From: Phytophthora quininea
Lineage: Eukaryota; Oomycota; Peronosporomycetes; Peronosporales; Peronosporaceae
NCBI GenBank assembly: GCA_011947345.1
Contig: JAAVTG010000711.1
Span: 186,001-250,000 of the forward strand
Direction of reading: 5' to 3'
DNA: 64,000 bases
Shown here piece by piece: positions 40,797 to 50,746 of the stretch. Position 1 is the first letter of the stretch. Each line of letters begins with the position of its first letter. A program made the position numbers and the translations under genes. The notes below the pieces were generated by a model. It had not been told where the DNA came from and made no database searches. It was given only the letters and a program-made list of their open reading frames with translations.

Positions 40797-42946
40797 TTAC
40801 CAAAGATCATCCGGATCGTCTTGGAACTTCACTCGAACAGATCTTTTTGCTGGGATAGCTGCAACCCCAAAATCACACTCAGCATGTTTGCATCTAGGCG
40901 AGAAATGCCTGCTCCACTTCGTTTCGTCACGGCACTGATCATCGCAACTTTAGCTTTCAACGGGAACTTGTCCTTGACGACAGGTAAGACCTCATCGTCC
41001 AGCGCATCGAGTGCACCCACATAGTGATGGCTAGTTGTGCTGCACCTCGATCTCGAGCTCCGTAAGCTCACGAGACATCCGAAAACTCGGGTCCGTGAGC
41101 ATACCAGGCAACATGGGCATTCTCTCATAGCCACCACCGAAGACGAGCTTCTTAATGCCCCATTCTTGAAGCTCCTTCACAGATCGATGGCGGGAAATGG
41201 ACACGTCAAACCCATAGATTCGGAGCTCTTTCAGATGGGGACACGCTACGGCGATGTCGTTCAGACCCACAAACACTTGCTAGTATCCGCCTGACATGCT
41301 CATGCTCAGCATCCGAAGGTTCCTTCCAATCTGCGCCAGCAACGTCGTCACTTGGGGTTTCGACCAAGATCCTTAAATGTTAGCTTTAAGGAGCGGACAC
41401 CACCTAGACGACTGGCGTCCACGTCCATGCCAGTTGGGCCATCTCGCTCAAACTGGTTTACTCCATCAAGTTTCATTTTACAAATGCCGTAGGCAGGAGC
41501 CACTACGTTTACCGAGTCCTCCATTGCCGCTGGGTTATACAGCGCTCGACAGCGACAATCCCTCGAGAGTATCAAGCTCGTCTCGTCACCATCCCCCAGC
41601 ATTAACTCAGTCCCTGCTGGGACATTGACAAAGCCATACTGTGGAGGATTCGTAGTGTCTGGTACTTCACGGACAGGCTCGGGATAATCGATCTTCATGA
41701 CCGCGGCGACATCAGCGACATCGCCGTCCTCGAGAAGACAGTAAGGAGCATGCACTTCTTTGATAGAGGCATTGGACGCCTGACTAAACAGAGCGTACGC
41801 CAGCCAGTTCCAAACCATGGGACCAGCAAGCCAAACGCGCTTGTCTTTCTTGTTCCTGCCAAATACAAGGTGGTCAATTGATGTTGCTTCAGCCAAGGCG
41901 GAATACGTCGATGCAGCCTCGAAGTCACTGCACACAACTCCCAGTTTGCTGAATTTTCTCTGCGGAACCTCAACTACATTTCCAGGGTCTACAAGTGGTA
42001 GCCAACCGGAGATTGCAGCGTTTAGGAGGAACCCAGCATTTACTAGACACGGCTTGTCTTCATCTCTCCGGCCAAAGTCACTCTGACCAATCCTTAGCTA
42101 CAGCCGCTCCGTCACAGCTCAAAGGAGCGCCACCGTCCTGTCCTGGATACCACGGGCAGCGAAGTTGGTCTTCCAGATCCACATGCTCCTGGTTAAACCA
42201 TCACATTTGACACGTGGTGTCTGCTTCCACTCTTCCACCAACCCAGCGCCGTCAGTGCCGCACTCATGTGCACCACCGGCGGGACGTCCACATCGAACAG
42301 CTCTCCAAGTTTCCGCCAGAAAGTGTCTGCTCGAATCGGTTCGTTTCCCTCGTTATATACGTGTCAGCCCGCAGTGCTAATCGCCTGGTGGTCCGCTGTC
42401 CACTCATTCGAGGTATTCAATCCCCACCAACTCCTCTCCACTGGTTGACTCAACTTCTTGAGCTTCCTCATAGCCGCCCGAAAGGACGAGAAATGAACCC
42501 ACGGGTCCTCAGCACAGCCAAACAAATCTCCCATGTAGTAGAAGTCTGTCTTGCCACAGAGTCCGATGTTCCTGTCAATCAAAGCGACCAAACAGGACAC
42601 ACAGCTTTGTAGTTCCGTGCCTGCCTCAAGTCGAACGCATCGATAAAGAGTTCTGCGAGGAACCGACAAGTACTTGGGCGTTAATTGCAGCGAACAAGTT
42701 GAAGAGTTCCAGCGCTTCTCGGGTCTGCTGGCGAGTCTTCTCGTGGTTGGTTGGCAATCTCACAGTGAAGTACAAGGAGGGGTCTCGAAAGGAACTTTCG
42801 TATCTCGGAGTCGGCCAGCAGCGCATCAAAGCGCCCACGCGTCCGATAGAGTCGCGCTGCAGGTAGAAACTATTGACAGAGACGACGACTTGCTTCAGTA
42901 CGGCTCGCCAGGGCTCCAGGAACGTCAGCGCCGCGGGATTACTGAC
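40797..42946 (-). pseudogene. B3 copy of the A/B family
   Basis: Family similarity starts near 42946 with a Phe-Leu-Glu-Pro-Trp-Arg-Ala-Val-Leu segment and runs to the stop at 40797-40799 after Asp-Leu-Trp. Landmarks: RCWPTP (near 42830), REALELFNLFAA (near 42715), an open frame 41935-41348 with STYSALAEATSIDHLVFGR, CRCRALYNPAAMED and VRSLKLTF, then 41276-41031 with CPHLKELRIYGFDV and RELTELEIEV, and a C-terminal block matching FGFAAIPAKRSV (near 40850), where one base appears to be missing. The start codon region of the other B copies is absent. Intervening blocks (42000-42360) are scrambled. Confidence 0.75.
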
Positions 42947-43164
42947 CCGGCAATTCTTTGATTAGTAGAATTATGTGTGGCGGAACATCAAATTATAAGA
43001 ACAGGCTGTTTGATAAGTTTGTCCCGGCTTTGTCGTTTTTCTGCTTGGTCGGACCAATCAACGCGCAGACCCTCTCTATCCCGATCGCTCACCCGACACG
43101 TTTAGGGCCCGTGCTCCAGTCCCCTCGTCATTGCAAGATCCGCCAAACACTCTCCGAAGTCAAG
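42947..43164. other. Spacer between the repeat-rich region and ETFA
   Basis: No gene; it holds the promoter of ETFA and marks the change to the conserved gene block. Confidence 0.4.
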
Positions 43165-44325
43165 ATGCTTGCTCGCCAGGTAAATATCTCGTCTGGTAGG
43201 GATGCGCCCTCGCTGCCGCGACGTCCGTTGCATGCGTCTTCGTCTGCTCTATCTGAACCCCTCACCCCGGTCTTCAACCGGCGGCTAGATCTCGCAAACG
43301 GATCATTCTCCGACACTAACTCGTTTCCGGTCAATATGGTTCTTGTAGATTATCCGCCGCGTCGCCACGCAGACTCAGCGCAGCGCCGCCATGTCCACCC
43401 TCGTGGTGGCCGAGCACAACCAGGCTCGGATCTCGGGGGCCACGCTGTCCACCGTGACGGCCGCTTCGCAGATCGGCGGAGACATTACTCTGCTGGTGCT
43501 GGGCAGCCAAGCGGGCCCTGCCGCTGAGGCCGCCGCTAAGGTCGCCGGTGTCAAGAGCGTGCTGCACGCTGCCGACCCCAAGTACGACCACCAGGTGGCC
43601 GAGGAGGTCGCCGAGCTGCTGGTGGCTACGCAAAGGCCAACGACTTCTCGTACGTGCTGGCCCCCAGCTCCAACGCCTCTAAGAACTATCTGCCCCGTGC
43701 CGGCGCCAAGCTGGACGTGGCTCCCATCTCGGACATCATTGGCGTGGCTGACAAGGACACCTTCTTCCGCCCCACGTACGCCGGCAATGCAATTGCGCAG
43801 GTCAAGTCCAAGGACGCGGTGAAGCTCATCACGGTGCGTCCCACCGGCTTCGAGAAGGCAGCGGCGGAGGGAGGCAGCGCCTCGGTGAGCCCTGCCCCGG
43901 AGGCCGCCACGGTCGGCAAGACGAGCTTCGTCTCTGAGGAGGTGAGCAAGTCTGAGCGCCCCGACCTGACCTCGGCTCGCGTCGTGATCTCTGGCGGACG
44001 CGGTCTCAAGAGCGGTGAGAACTTTGAGATGCTCTACAAGCTGGCGGACAAGCTGGGCGGTGCCGTTGGTGCCTCTCGTGCTGCTGTGGACGCTGGCTTC
44101 GTGCCCAACGAGCTGCAGGTCGGACAGACGGGTAAGGTCGTCGCCCCCGAGCTCTACGTGGCTGCCGGTATCTCCGGTGCCATCCAGCACTTGGCTGGTA
44201 TGAAGGACAGCAAGACCATTGTCGCCATTAACAAGGACGAGGAGGCTCCGATCTTCCAGGTGGCCGACTACGGTCTCGTGGAGGACCTGTTCGTGGCTGT
44301 GCCCGAGCTGACCGAGAAGATCTAA
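43165..44325 (+). CDS. ETFA: Electron transfer flavoprotein subunit alpha
   Basis: With the beta subunit it passes electrons from mitochondrial acyl-CoA dehydrogenases to ETF-ubiquinone oxidoreductase. Exon 1 (43165-43179) encodes MLARQ; an intron 43180-43348 (169 nt, GTAAAT...CTTGTAG) follows; exon 2 continues with an Arg-rich targeting sequence. The N-terminal domain and the C-terminal FAD-binding domain are clear; the latter has [24 protein letters not shown] and [13 protein letters not shown]. The frame changes at 43630/43631 (ACGCAAAGG), where one missing G separates two perfectly good halves. Corrected length about 330 residues, normal for the family. A single-copy metabolic gene broken this way is more likely a sequence error than a pseudogene. 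Confidence 0.93.
43180..43348 (+). other. ETFA intron 1
   Basis: 169 nt, GTAAATATCT...TTCTTGTAG, in phase 0 after the fifth codon, inside the mitochondrial targeting sequence. Confidence 0.85.
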
Positions 44326-44510
44326 AGTGATGCAGCACGTTGGAAATGGCGAGGTTTAGAGCCGAGCGAGGCTCGCAGAACCAAGAAATACGACTGGCCG
44401 CATATCACATCGCAAACAGTGAGTTATTCATTTCATCTTATCGGCTTCTTGCTGCGATTGGTTGCATGTGGTTCTTGTGCCTTGTTCTTGGTGGTGTCTT
44501 CGCAGAAGTT

Positions 44511-45128
44511 TTACGCTGGCTGGGCTTGGACGACAGGAACATTTCCCGATTCTTGGTCCGGTGCAGCACGACTACGGGGACTGTGGTGGGAGGTGTATGG
44601 GCCGCTAGACTGCGCGTCGTTTCCACCAGCACCTTCACCGTGGGTAATGCCGTCAAGCATCAAGATGCCGAGCAGACTCGAGACGGACAGGAACGACATG
44701 ATCACTGCGAGGTACAGATCGCCACAGTGCCACAAGCCGTCGTAGTGACCATGGCAGTTGAGCACGATGTCCGAGAACGCCAACACAAACGACGCCACCA
44801 TGAGAGTGATCAGCGCCGCGATATCCATCGCGTGCTCGCAGTAGCGGACCGAGCGACTGCACAGTCGGAGACATTCGACGAAGACCAGGAAGCCGAACGC
44901 GTAGACGAAGACCAAGAAGTTGACTATCGTCGCAAAGTTGGCCGCCGAGCTGGTCACCACCACTCGCACCGTTCGCGACGACCCCGTAGGACGTTGCTGC
45001 GAACGACACGCAGTTCGCAGGGCAATATACGCCACCAACGAAGAGATGAATTGAAGCAACCGCAGCAGAACTCGCGTCCAAAACCGGCAGATCCTGGCTG
45101 GCACACTACGTCTCGGCGATTCCGGCAT
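44511..45128 (-). CDS. MARVEL-like membrane protein 3
   Basis: 205 residues from ATG 45126-45128. Four hydrophobic helices (near 45060-45000, 44930-44870, 44830-44770 and 44720-44660), with LLRLLQFISSLVAYIAL in helix 1 corresponding to the LQFIC segment of the proteins at 25245 and 26879. Loop Cys residues (LNCHGHY, HCGDLYL) lie before helix 4 as in the others. The C-terminal tail is Ser/Gly/Pro-rich and lacks the TP-x-GA motif. Same orientation as the next paralog at 45397. Function unknown. Confidence 0.65.
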   Translation of the reverse strand: MPESPRRSVPARICRFWTRVLLRLLQFISSLVAYIALRTACRSQQRPTGSSRTVRVVVTSSAANFATIVNFLVFVYAFGFLVFVECLRLCSRSVRYCEHAMDIAALITLMVASFVLAFSDIVLNCHGHYDGLWHCGDLYLAVIMSFLSVSSLLGILMLDGITHGEGAGGNDAQSSGPYTSHHSPRSRAAPDQESGNVPVVQAQPA

Positions 45129-45142
45129 GGTGGAAGGGAAGA

Positions 45143-45157
45143 CAATTCGGAAGTGAA
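45143..45157 (-). promoter_or_regulatory. Oomycete initiator-type core promoter
   Basis: TTCACTTCCGAATTG on the minus strand, close to the oomycete initiator consensus and 14 bp upstream of the ATG of MARVEL-like protein 3. Confidence 0.5.
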
Positions 45158-45396
45158 GCTGAATTCGTTTTGTCTTATGAGACCAGGGCATCTGCAAAAT
45201 GTTGGGAAAGTATTTGAACGGCGAAGAAGAAAAGAGGGTGATGAATCAGTGGATGGAAGGCTCATCGTCACGTTAACGGTTTAGATGTGTCAAAACTCAA
45301 CCAACACCACCTTCTTCACTCGTTCCTTTTCGACTACACATGCAACTCCCTTCTCCAAACGTTTTCTCCGCTCCTCGTTTCAGCGTTGCAGGGCAT

Positions 45397-45990
45397 TTAC
45401 ACGCGGCTGGACGCATCCTTAGGCGTAGCTGCTCCGGTAGGGGTAGCTTCCGCGTGATAATTCGGGTCAGCACCGTGGTGGCCGTGAGCTCCCGTGTAGC
45501 TGTCGGAAGTATTCCTCGTGTTGTTACCTTTGCCAGCGATCCCTTCGCTGCAGCTCAGCAAAAACAACGCCAGAGACGCCGTCGCCGCCAGGAAGGTGAA
45601 CACCACGGATGTCTTCAACTCATGGCACCGTAGCATGTAGCCGTATACGGAGCAGTTCCGAACGTAATCCGACGCGACCAGCACGATCCCAGCAACGATC
45701 AGCAGGGCTGTCAACACTAGGTCGATCATCTGCTCGATAATGCGCGGCGTCGGGCGTGGGAAGAATCTCAGGTGCTCCACCACAACGAGGAAGAACAGCC
45801 CAACGAGCATCGTCGTGTACGTCATCAGTTGAGTGAACGTAGCGGCTCTGCTGCCGAGCATACTCGAGTAGCCATAGTACGAAGCTCCCACGAACCCTCG
45901 CGACACCGTCGCCAGCGCCACCAACGCCAGCCCAAACTGCAAGAACCGAAGAAGTGAACGCAACCAACGCGTCGAATCGTTACCCGCCAT
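45397..45990 (-). CDS. MARVEL-like membrane protein 4
   Basis: 197 residues from ATG 45988-45990. Four hydrophobic helices; LLRFLQFGLALVAL in helix 1, an ATFTQLMTYTTML segment into helix 2, and a conserved DYVRNCSVYGYMLRCHELKT loop before helix 4. The tail ends HAEATPTGAATP... Val, the same C-terminal motif as at 25245 and 26879, which suggests a shared partner or sorting signal. The tail also has a His-rich patch. Function unknown. Confidence 0.7.
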   Translation of the reverse strand: MAGNDSTRWLRSLLRFLQFGLALVALATVSRGFVGASYYGYSSMLGSRAATFTQLMTYTTMLVGLFFLVVVEHLRFFPRPTPRIIEQMIDLVLTALLIVAGIVLVASDYVRNCSVYGYMLRCHELKTSVVFTFLAATASLALFLLSCSEGIAGKGNNTRNTSDSYTGAHGHHGADPNYHAEATPTGAATPKDASSRV

Positions 45991-46034
45991 TGCAGTTGTC
46001 AAAGCTCTTCTCTGGTCGCTTGGTCTTCCGCAGT

Positions 46035-46050
46035 ATTTTGGAGAATGAAC
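46035..46050 (-). promoter_or_regulatory. Oomycete initiator-type core promoter
   Basis: GTTCATTCTCCAAAAT on the minus strand, 45 bp upstream of the ATG of MARVEL-like protein 4. Confidence 0.6.
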
Positions 46051-46253
46051 ACCTAGGGCGAAGAGGAAGTCCTTGAATGCGGGACGAGGTTCTTGCGGTT
46101 GTATTAACGGGATGGTTTAATGGGTGAACTGCGCAACCAAAGCATTTCCTTACACTAGCGGAGTGAACCACTTTTCGTTGCAAAATGTAAATATGTGCGT
46201 CCAAAGCGCCACAGGCAGCGCATTAATGCGTGCCGATGCCATGAGGATGGTCA

Positions 46254-48051
46254 TTACACCGCGACGGAATCTTGGAGGGTAGTGTAGATGACTAAAGGTG
46301 CTCCAACACCTTTGGAATTGACGACAAGTAGTGCGAACGTGCCATGCTCACTTGGTGCATGGGCATTCTCCTGTTCTGCGTTGACCCATTTCCCATTGAC
46401 TACGGCACCGTCTGGAGTAATAAACCCTCGTACGTGTACACGCCAATTTCGTGTTTCACTACATATTGCTGCTGGTACAAGATCCTCGAGGGCTCCCAAA
46501 GACCAAAGATCTTGCCACTTTGCTGGAAAACGCGCTCTCTGCTCGCCAAACAACTTCCCTCCTGGTCGGAGCTGGAGCTTGACATCAAACGCATATTCAT
46601 AGCCGTCAGTGTCAGTGGCGCGTCCTGAAAGCTCGAAATCCCCACTAGTGAATTTACAGATCGTATCAGCGTCCATATCGTCGTCCAGCACAATGGCGTT
46701 GTCGGCATCCTTGCCCGACTGCTCGGGATGTGTCTGCTGTGGTGGAGCAGACATACTTTCTACGGTCTTTATAGCATTCATTTCATCCCCTTCAATAGCT
46801 TCAGTCTTGATTGTCAATGGAGAGAAATCCACACGCAGAAGCTCCAACTCAAATTGGCCACGTCCACCTTCGTATCCCTCAGCATGACCCTCATCCACGT
46901 TGTTCCACTTACCACTAAGCGTCTCCCGGCGTTTCCCATTTTTCGAGCTGCAATCGACTGGACTTTGGCAGATTTTGAATTGTTGTTCTTGTCACTTCCT
47001 TCCTCGATCACAACTGCTCCCGAATACTTAAAGTGCCCCACAGCTTCGCGAACGCGGTACTCTAGTACGTAGGCGACCCGATTGGCTTGCCACTTTCCTT
47101 GCAGAGGACAAACTTGAGGCTGCACCACCTCACGAGACGTACCACGCAGCGTTCCATCCGGTAGCAGGCGCAGCGTCACCAGACATTCATCTTTCACAGT
47201 CGTCATGGCCGGTTGCGCTCTTCTGCGTCGTCCTTGAGGTCTTGCACCAATAGTTGTAATCGACGGCGTATCATACGTCGTAAAGCCTCTAAACTCGTAC
47301 TTCCCCGGCCTCAGCGGGTACAGCATCGACGGCGGTCTGGACTGCATCAATGCCGCTTCCTTCTCTGCTGCTTCAGCCTCCTGCTGCCTCTCATACCACT
47401 GCACTGGCTGCAGTTGGAACACTTTCTGCTCCGAAGTTTCCTTGAACTCATCGCTTGTTGCTTCCGTAGCAGAACTGGCATCACTAGTCGACGCCGTCGA
47501 AGCTGAGGACGAAATGTCCACCAACTGACGATCTCTAGCTTGCACATTGAAGAACCTCCAGGTCCCAATGGCTTGCGCATCGGCCGCCACCGGTACGTGC
47601 AAATGACACGTCAGCGTGTGTCTGTCCACGTGATTCAGACGCTTGGTGACCTCGAACGCGCAGCAATACTCGGCGGCAGTGTCTCCTTTGCAGTCTGCAA
47701 CGCAGGACACGACGGCCTCCTCCTTGGGCACAATTTGGGCGTTGCCGACCACGTGAGCCACCACCAGGCCGTCCGGATGATCGGCAATCACTCGTCTCTT
47801 CCTCTTCTTACTGGAGTCCGCCGGACTCTGCAGCTTGCGCCGCACTTCTCCATGTAAAGAGCCCTCGGCAGTTATCCGCAGGTGGAAGCGGCTCTTGTCG
47901 GCTAGAAAACCGCCCACAGAGCCGTCATACACACGCTCAATGGGGGTCAATCTGGTGCTAGAGATGTTGGCTGCAATGTGACTTGCAGGGAGCGCGTGAA
48001 GGTCCCCGGGGCAGCTCCACACGAGGCGACGTCGGCGCAGTGGGCGTCCAT
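46254..48051 (-). CDS. Unknown protein W1, with repeated beta-rich domains
   Basis: Three coding stretches in successive frames. ATG 48049-48051 opens the first; after about 47949 (AA) the second runs to about 46962, and after GG 46961-46962 the third runs to TAA 46254-46256. Each change fits one missing base; corrected length about 599 residues. At least two copies of a domain are visible, each with a pattern like GKYEFRGF...CLVTLRLLPDGTLRGTSRE...CPLQGKW. The same unit occurs in W2 (48159-49253), as GHYELKGI...VVRVKLQPNGMVSGTSRE...CPLAGSW. It looks like an antiparallel beta fold. An acidic linker separates the last unit. I do not recognise the family. Confidence 0.6.
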
Positions 48052-48094
48052 TACCGTTTGGTGGCGAAGGGTCAGCGGACTCTAGCTCGCTGGG

Positions 48095-48152
48095 ATTGGT
48101 TGAAAATAATAATAGAGAGCTGTGATTGGACAGAAAATAGCACTTATATTGG
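48095..48152 (-). promoter_or_regulatory. Three CCAAT boxes upstream of W1
   Basis: On the minus strand CCAAT occurs at 48095-48099, 48125-48129 and 48148-48152, spaced 30 and 23 bp, 44-101 bp upstream of the W1 start. They lie in the 107-bp gap between W2 and W1 and may bind the NF-Y complex. Confidence 0.5.
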
Positions 48153-48158
48153 AACGAT

Positions 48159-49253
48159 TCAAGGTGCTTCGTTGTTGCTGTTGCCTTTGTCCGAGCTCCG
48201 AGTCTCGCTGCAGAACCAGTTGTAGCCGCAATATGACACGATGGATCTCCATAGATGACTGGGGAGAAGGTCGTATCTGTGAGAAGCCAGCAGCATCAGC
48301 TTTACACACTCTCGGAATGCCGCCGGATAGTCTTTGTGGAACTTTTCGCTCCAGGCACGAGTCGCGTTGACCAGCTCGAACTCCAGACATCCTCTCTCCG
48401 CTTGACCTGTCCGTGGATCCAGATTGCCGCCCAGAAGTCTCAGCTCCGAGTTCTGCCAGGTGCCCTGCAAACCTGACCGATATGGCGTACCGAAGTAGAG
48501 ATAGGTGTGCTTGTTGCCGTGCATCTCGTACTGCAGCAAATAGTTCAGCCCACTACGAGTCCAAGACCCCGCCAGCGGACATTCCTGTGCAAACGGCAGC
48601 TCTCGAGACGTGCCCGACACCATTCCGTTCGGCTGCAGCTTAACGCGCACGACGCACTCGTACACGAACGTGTTCTCGGCAATGGTAATGCCTTTCAGCT
48701 CGTAGTGTCCTGGGGTCAAAGGATGCAGCGGATTGCTCAGCATTTCAATTCTATGGGCCACTGGAGCCAACGCAAACCCTTGCGCATCGTCGACGTTCTC
48801 CTGGATCTCTATAAAACGGCCAACCATGCCGTGCTCCTGCGAGAGATGAGCGATACACTTGACTATCTGCGACCAAGTTCCATGCGCACCACGTCCCCAC
48901 TGCACGATCTTGAAGTGCACCACGTAGCACACTGGCTGAGTGTCTCTCTCCTCTTCAGGAGGCAGCTCTGTCAATGCTCTGCCATCGTATGCCATCACCT
49001 TGCTCTTCTGTTCAGTCGCCTGGTCCTCTTCATCTTCCAAAGGCAGCAACCCGTCGTCTTCGTTGCTGCTGGTCTCTAGAGCCTCTGGCTCGATCTCCAC
49101 GCGCAGACTACTGTCGCTATGCACGCGGAACGTAAAGCGGTGAGTCTCTTTTAGAAACGAGAAGGCCCCGCGGCACTCAAACACTTCGGCGGCGTCCGCG
49201 GGCGTCTGCATTGGCACCAAACCAACCTCGGCTTCTCTCGTAATGGCCATCAT
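48159..49253 (-). CDS. Unknown protein W2, paralog of W1
   Basis: 364 residues from ATG 49251-49253, uninterrupted. It has an N-terminal beta-rich unit (ECRGAFSFLKETHRFTFRV), an acidic region rich in Glu/Asp, a second unit (GHYELKGI, VKLQPNGMVSGTSRE, CPLAGSW) and a Trp-containing unit near the end, then a helical end with LPSHLWRSIVSYCGYNWFC. It is upstream of W1 on the same strand. The shared units suggest tandem duplication. No signal peptide or membrane helix, so probably cytosolic or nuclear. Function unknown. Confidence 0.65.
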   Translation of the reverse strand: MMAITREAEVGLVPMQTPADAAEVFECRGAFSFLKETHRFTFRVHSDSSLRVEIEPEALETSSNEDDGLLPLEDEEDQATEQKSKVMAYDGRALTELPPEEERDTQPVCYVVHFKIVQWGRGAHGTWSQIVKCIAHLSQEHGMVGRFIEIQENVDDAQGFALAPVAHRIEMLSNPLHPLTPGHYELKGITIAENTFVYECVVRVKLQPNGMVSGTSRELPFAQECPLAGSWTRSGLNYLLQYEMHGNKHTYLYFGTPYRSGLQGTWQNSELRLLGGNLDPRTGQAERGCLEFELVNATRAWSEKFHKDYPAAFRECVKLMLLASHRYDLLPSHLWRSIVSYCGYNWFCSETRSSDKGNSNNEAP

Positions 49254-49426
49254 AATGGACGTCGACGCTCATTGGCGAAAAATGTCTCAAATATGATTTT
49301 AAAACATATATTCTACTATAGCTAGATCTAGTTTTGTATTTATTGTGAGTTGCCTCGAAACGACGCCAAGATCTTCATGAAGCGTTGTCGACCGGTGATC
49401 CGCGCACTTCCACAATTGCCCGCAAG

Positions 49427-50110
49427 ATGCTGAGCCTCTACAAGGTGGCGCTTTTCAGTGTGAGCGCGTTGGCGCTACTCTCGACGGTGGTGGGCTACTG
49501 CCCCAACGGCTGCAATGCTCAAGGCACCTGCGGCAAGAACGACAAGTGCACGTGCTACATGCGGCAGGACCAGGAGACCCTGGCCTACGCTGCGTACAAA
49601 GGCGCGGACTGCTCGCTGCGCACGTGTCCGTACGGAGACGCCTGGGTAGATGTGCCGACGGCCCTCGACGTGGCCCACGCCAAGACCGAGTGCTCCAACC
49701 GCGGTCTCTGTGACTACTCGACGGGTCACTGCGTCTGCTTCCCTGGATACGAAGGCAAAGCCTGCGAGCGAACTGAGTGCCCCAACAACTGCAACAGCCA
49801 CGGTATCTGCCTTACGCTGCAAGCCATTGCTGGCATGGCGGTTCCGACTCCCGTCACGTACAACCTGCCGACGGCGTCCGGCCCGTGGGACGCTATCAAG
49901 CACATGGGCTGCTACTGCGACCAAGGCTATCGCGGTCCGGACTGCTCTCTGAAAGAGTGTCCTAGTGGTGACGACGTCCTGCTTGCTTACGGTAAGACCC
50001 AGGGACGCGACTGCGGCGGTCGCGGCAAGTGCAACTACGAGACGGGCGACTGCGAGTGCTTCCCAGGCTACTACGGCACCAACTGCGAGTCGCAGACGAC
50101 CGTCAACTAA
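49427..50110 (+). CDS. Secreted EGF-repeat protein, mastigoneme-like
   Basis: 227 residues from ATG 49427 with a signal peptide ([17 protein letters not shown], cleaved near residue 22). It contains about four EGF-like modules: [52 protein letters not shown] and [16 protein letters not shown]. Similar Cys arrangements occur in stramenopile tubular-hair (mastigoneme) and extracellular-matrix proteins, so a role on the anterior flagellum or zoospore surface is plausible but unproven. Divergent from W2, 173 bp away. Confidence 0.65.
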   Translation: MLSLYKVALFSVSALALLSTVVGYCPNGCNAQGTCGKNDKCTCYMRQDQETLAYAAYKGADCSLRTCPYGDAWVDVPTALDVAHAKTECSNRGLCDYSTGHCVCFPGYEGKACERTECPNNCNSHGICLTLQAIAGMAVPTPVTYNLPTASGPWDAIKHMGCYCDQGYRGPDCSLKECPSGDDVLLAYGKTQGRDCGGRGKCNYETGDCECFPGYYGTNCESQTTVN

Positions 50111-50209
50111 GGAGGCAGACTTTTCATTGTCAACGGGAAATAAAGCCCTCTTGCTTGCATAAAATGTTGTTCATTGAAATGTGTCTTCTTCTTCTAAAGC
50201 TGCAGAGAC

Positions 50210-50612
50210 TTACTCAATGATGAGCTCATCGATGGACCAGTCCTCGAACGAGTTGTCCGGCAGGTACCGGCGGATGATGATGGGGATCTTGCGCTCGCGT
50301 AGCTCCTTCATGGCAATCTTCAGCGGGTCCGTCTCGCCCTCAATGTCCACCATCACCGGCGCGTTCATGGAGATCTGCAGCGCGCGTGCCCAGCACTCGG
50401 GCGCGCTCGTACTTGGTCATGTAGCGGGTCGTAATGCGGTGCGCGTTGGGCTGCTTGTGGGACTCGTCCAGCACCTGCACCTTGTCCTCGTTGGCATCGT
50501 CGCCGCCCTCGTAGAGGTCCTCGGGGGCCACTTCCTCCTCCATCTCCTCCTCGGGCACCTCCTCGTCCTCCATCTCGCGGTGGCCCGCGTCGTCGTAGTC
50601 CATGTCGTCCAT
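50210..50612 (-). CDS. RNA polymerase subunit RPB6 (ABC2)
   Basis: Shared subunit of RNA polymerases I, II and III; it stabilises clamp and stalk. ATG 50610-50612 is followed by a very acidic N-terminus and the conserved core, with [20 protein letters not shown]. Then the frame changes within a GCGCGC stretch (near 50384); downstream, in another frame, [17 protein letters not shown] and the C-terminal Trp-Ser-Ile-Asp-Glu-Leu-Ile-Ile-Glu end at TAA 50210-50212. The break needs two extra bases, in contrast to the single-base pattern elsewhere. Corrected length 134 residues, normal. Shares its promoter with RBM42. Confidence 0.85.
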
Positions 50613-50673
50613 ATTTGCTGTCAAATTGCCAACTGATGGTGCTCGCTTCCATCCAAATGATAATACGCAACAT

Positions 50674-50710
50674 CATTGGCTGAAAATAGTTTATATACTT
50701 TCAGCCAATG
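50674..50710. promoter_or_regulatory. CCAAT inverted repeat in the RPB6/RBM42 divergent promoter
   Basis: CATTGGCTGAAA (50674-50685) and TTTCAGCCAATG (50699-50710) are perfect reverse complements, 12 bp each, with a 13-bp AT-rich spacer. Each gene therefore sees a CCAAT box in both orientations. The 134-bp gap between the two start codons holds this dyad near its RBM42 side. Confidence 0.75.
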
Positions 50711-50746
50711 AAAACACAGTAGCTGTCTGGAAGAGCAGAGCGCAAG

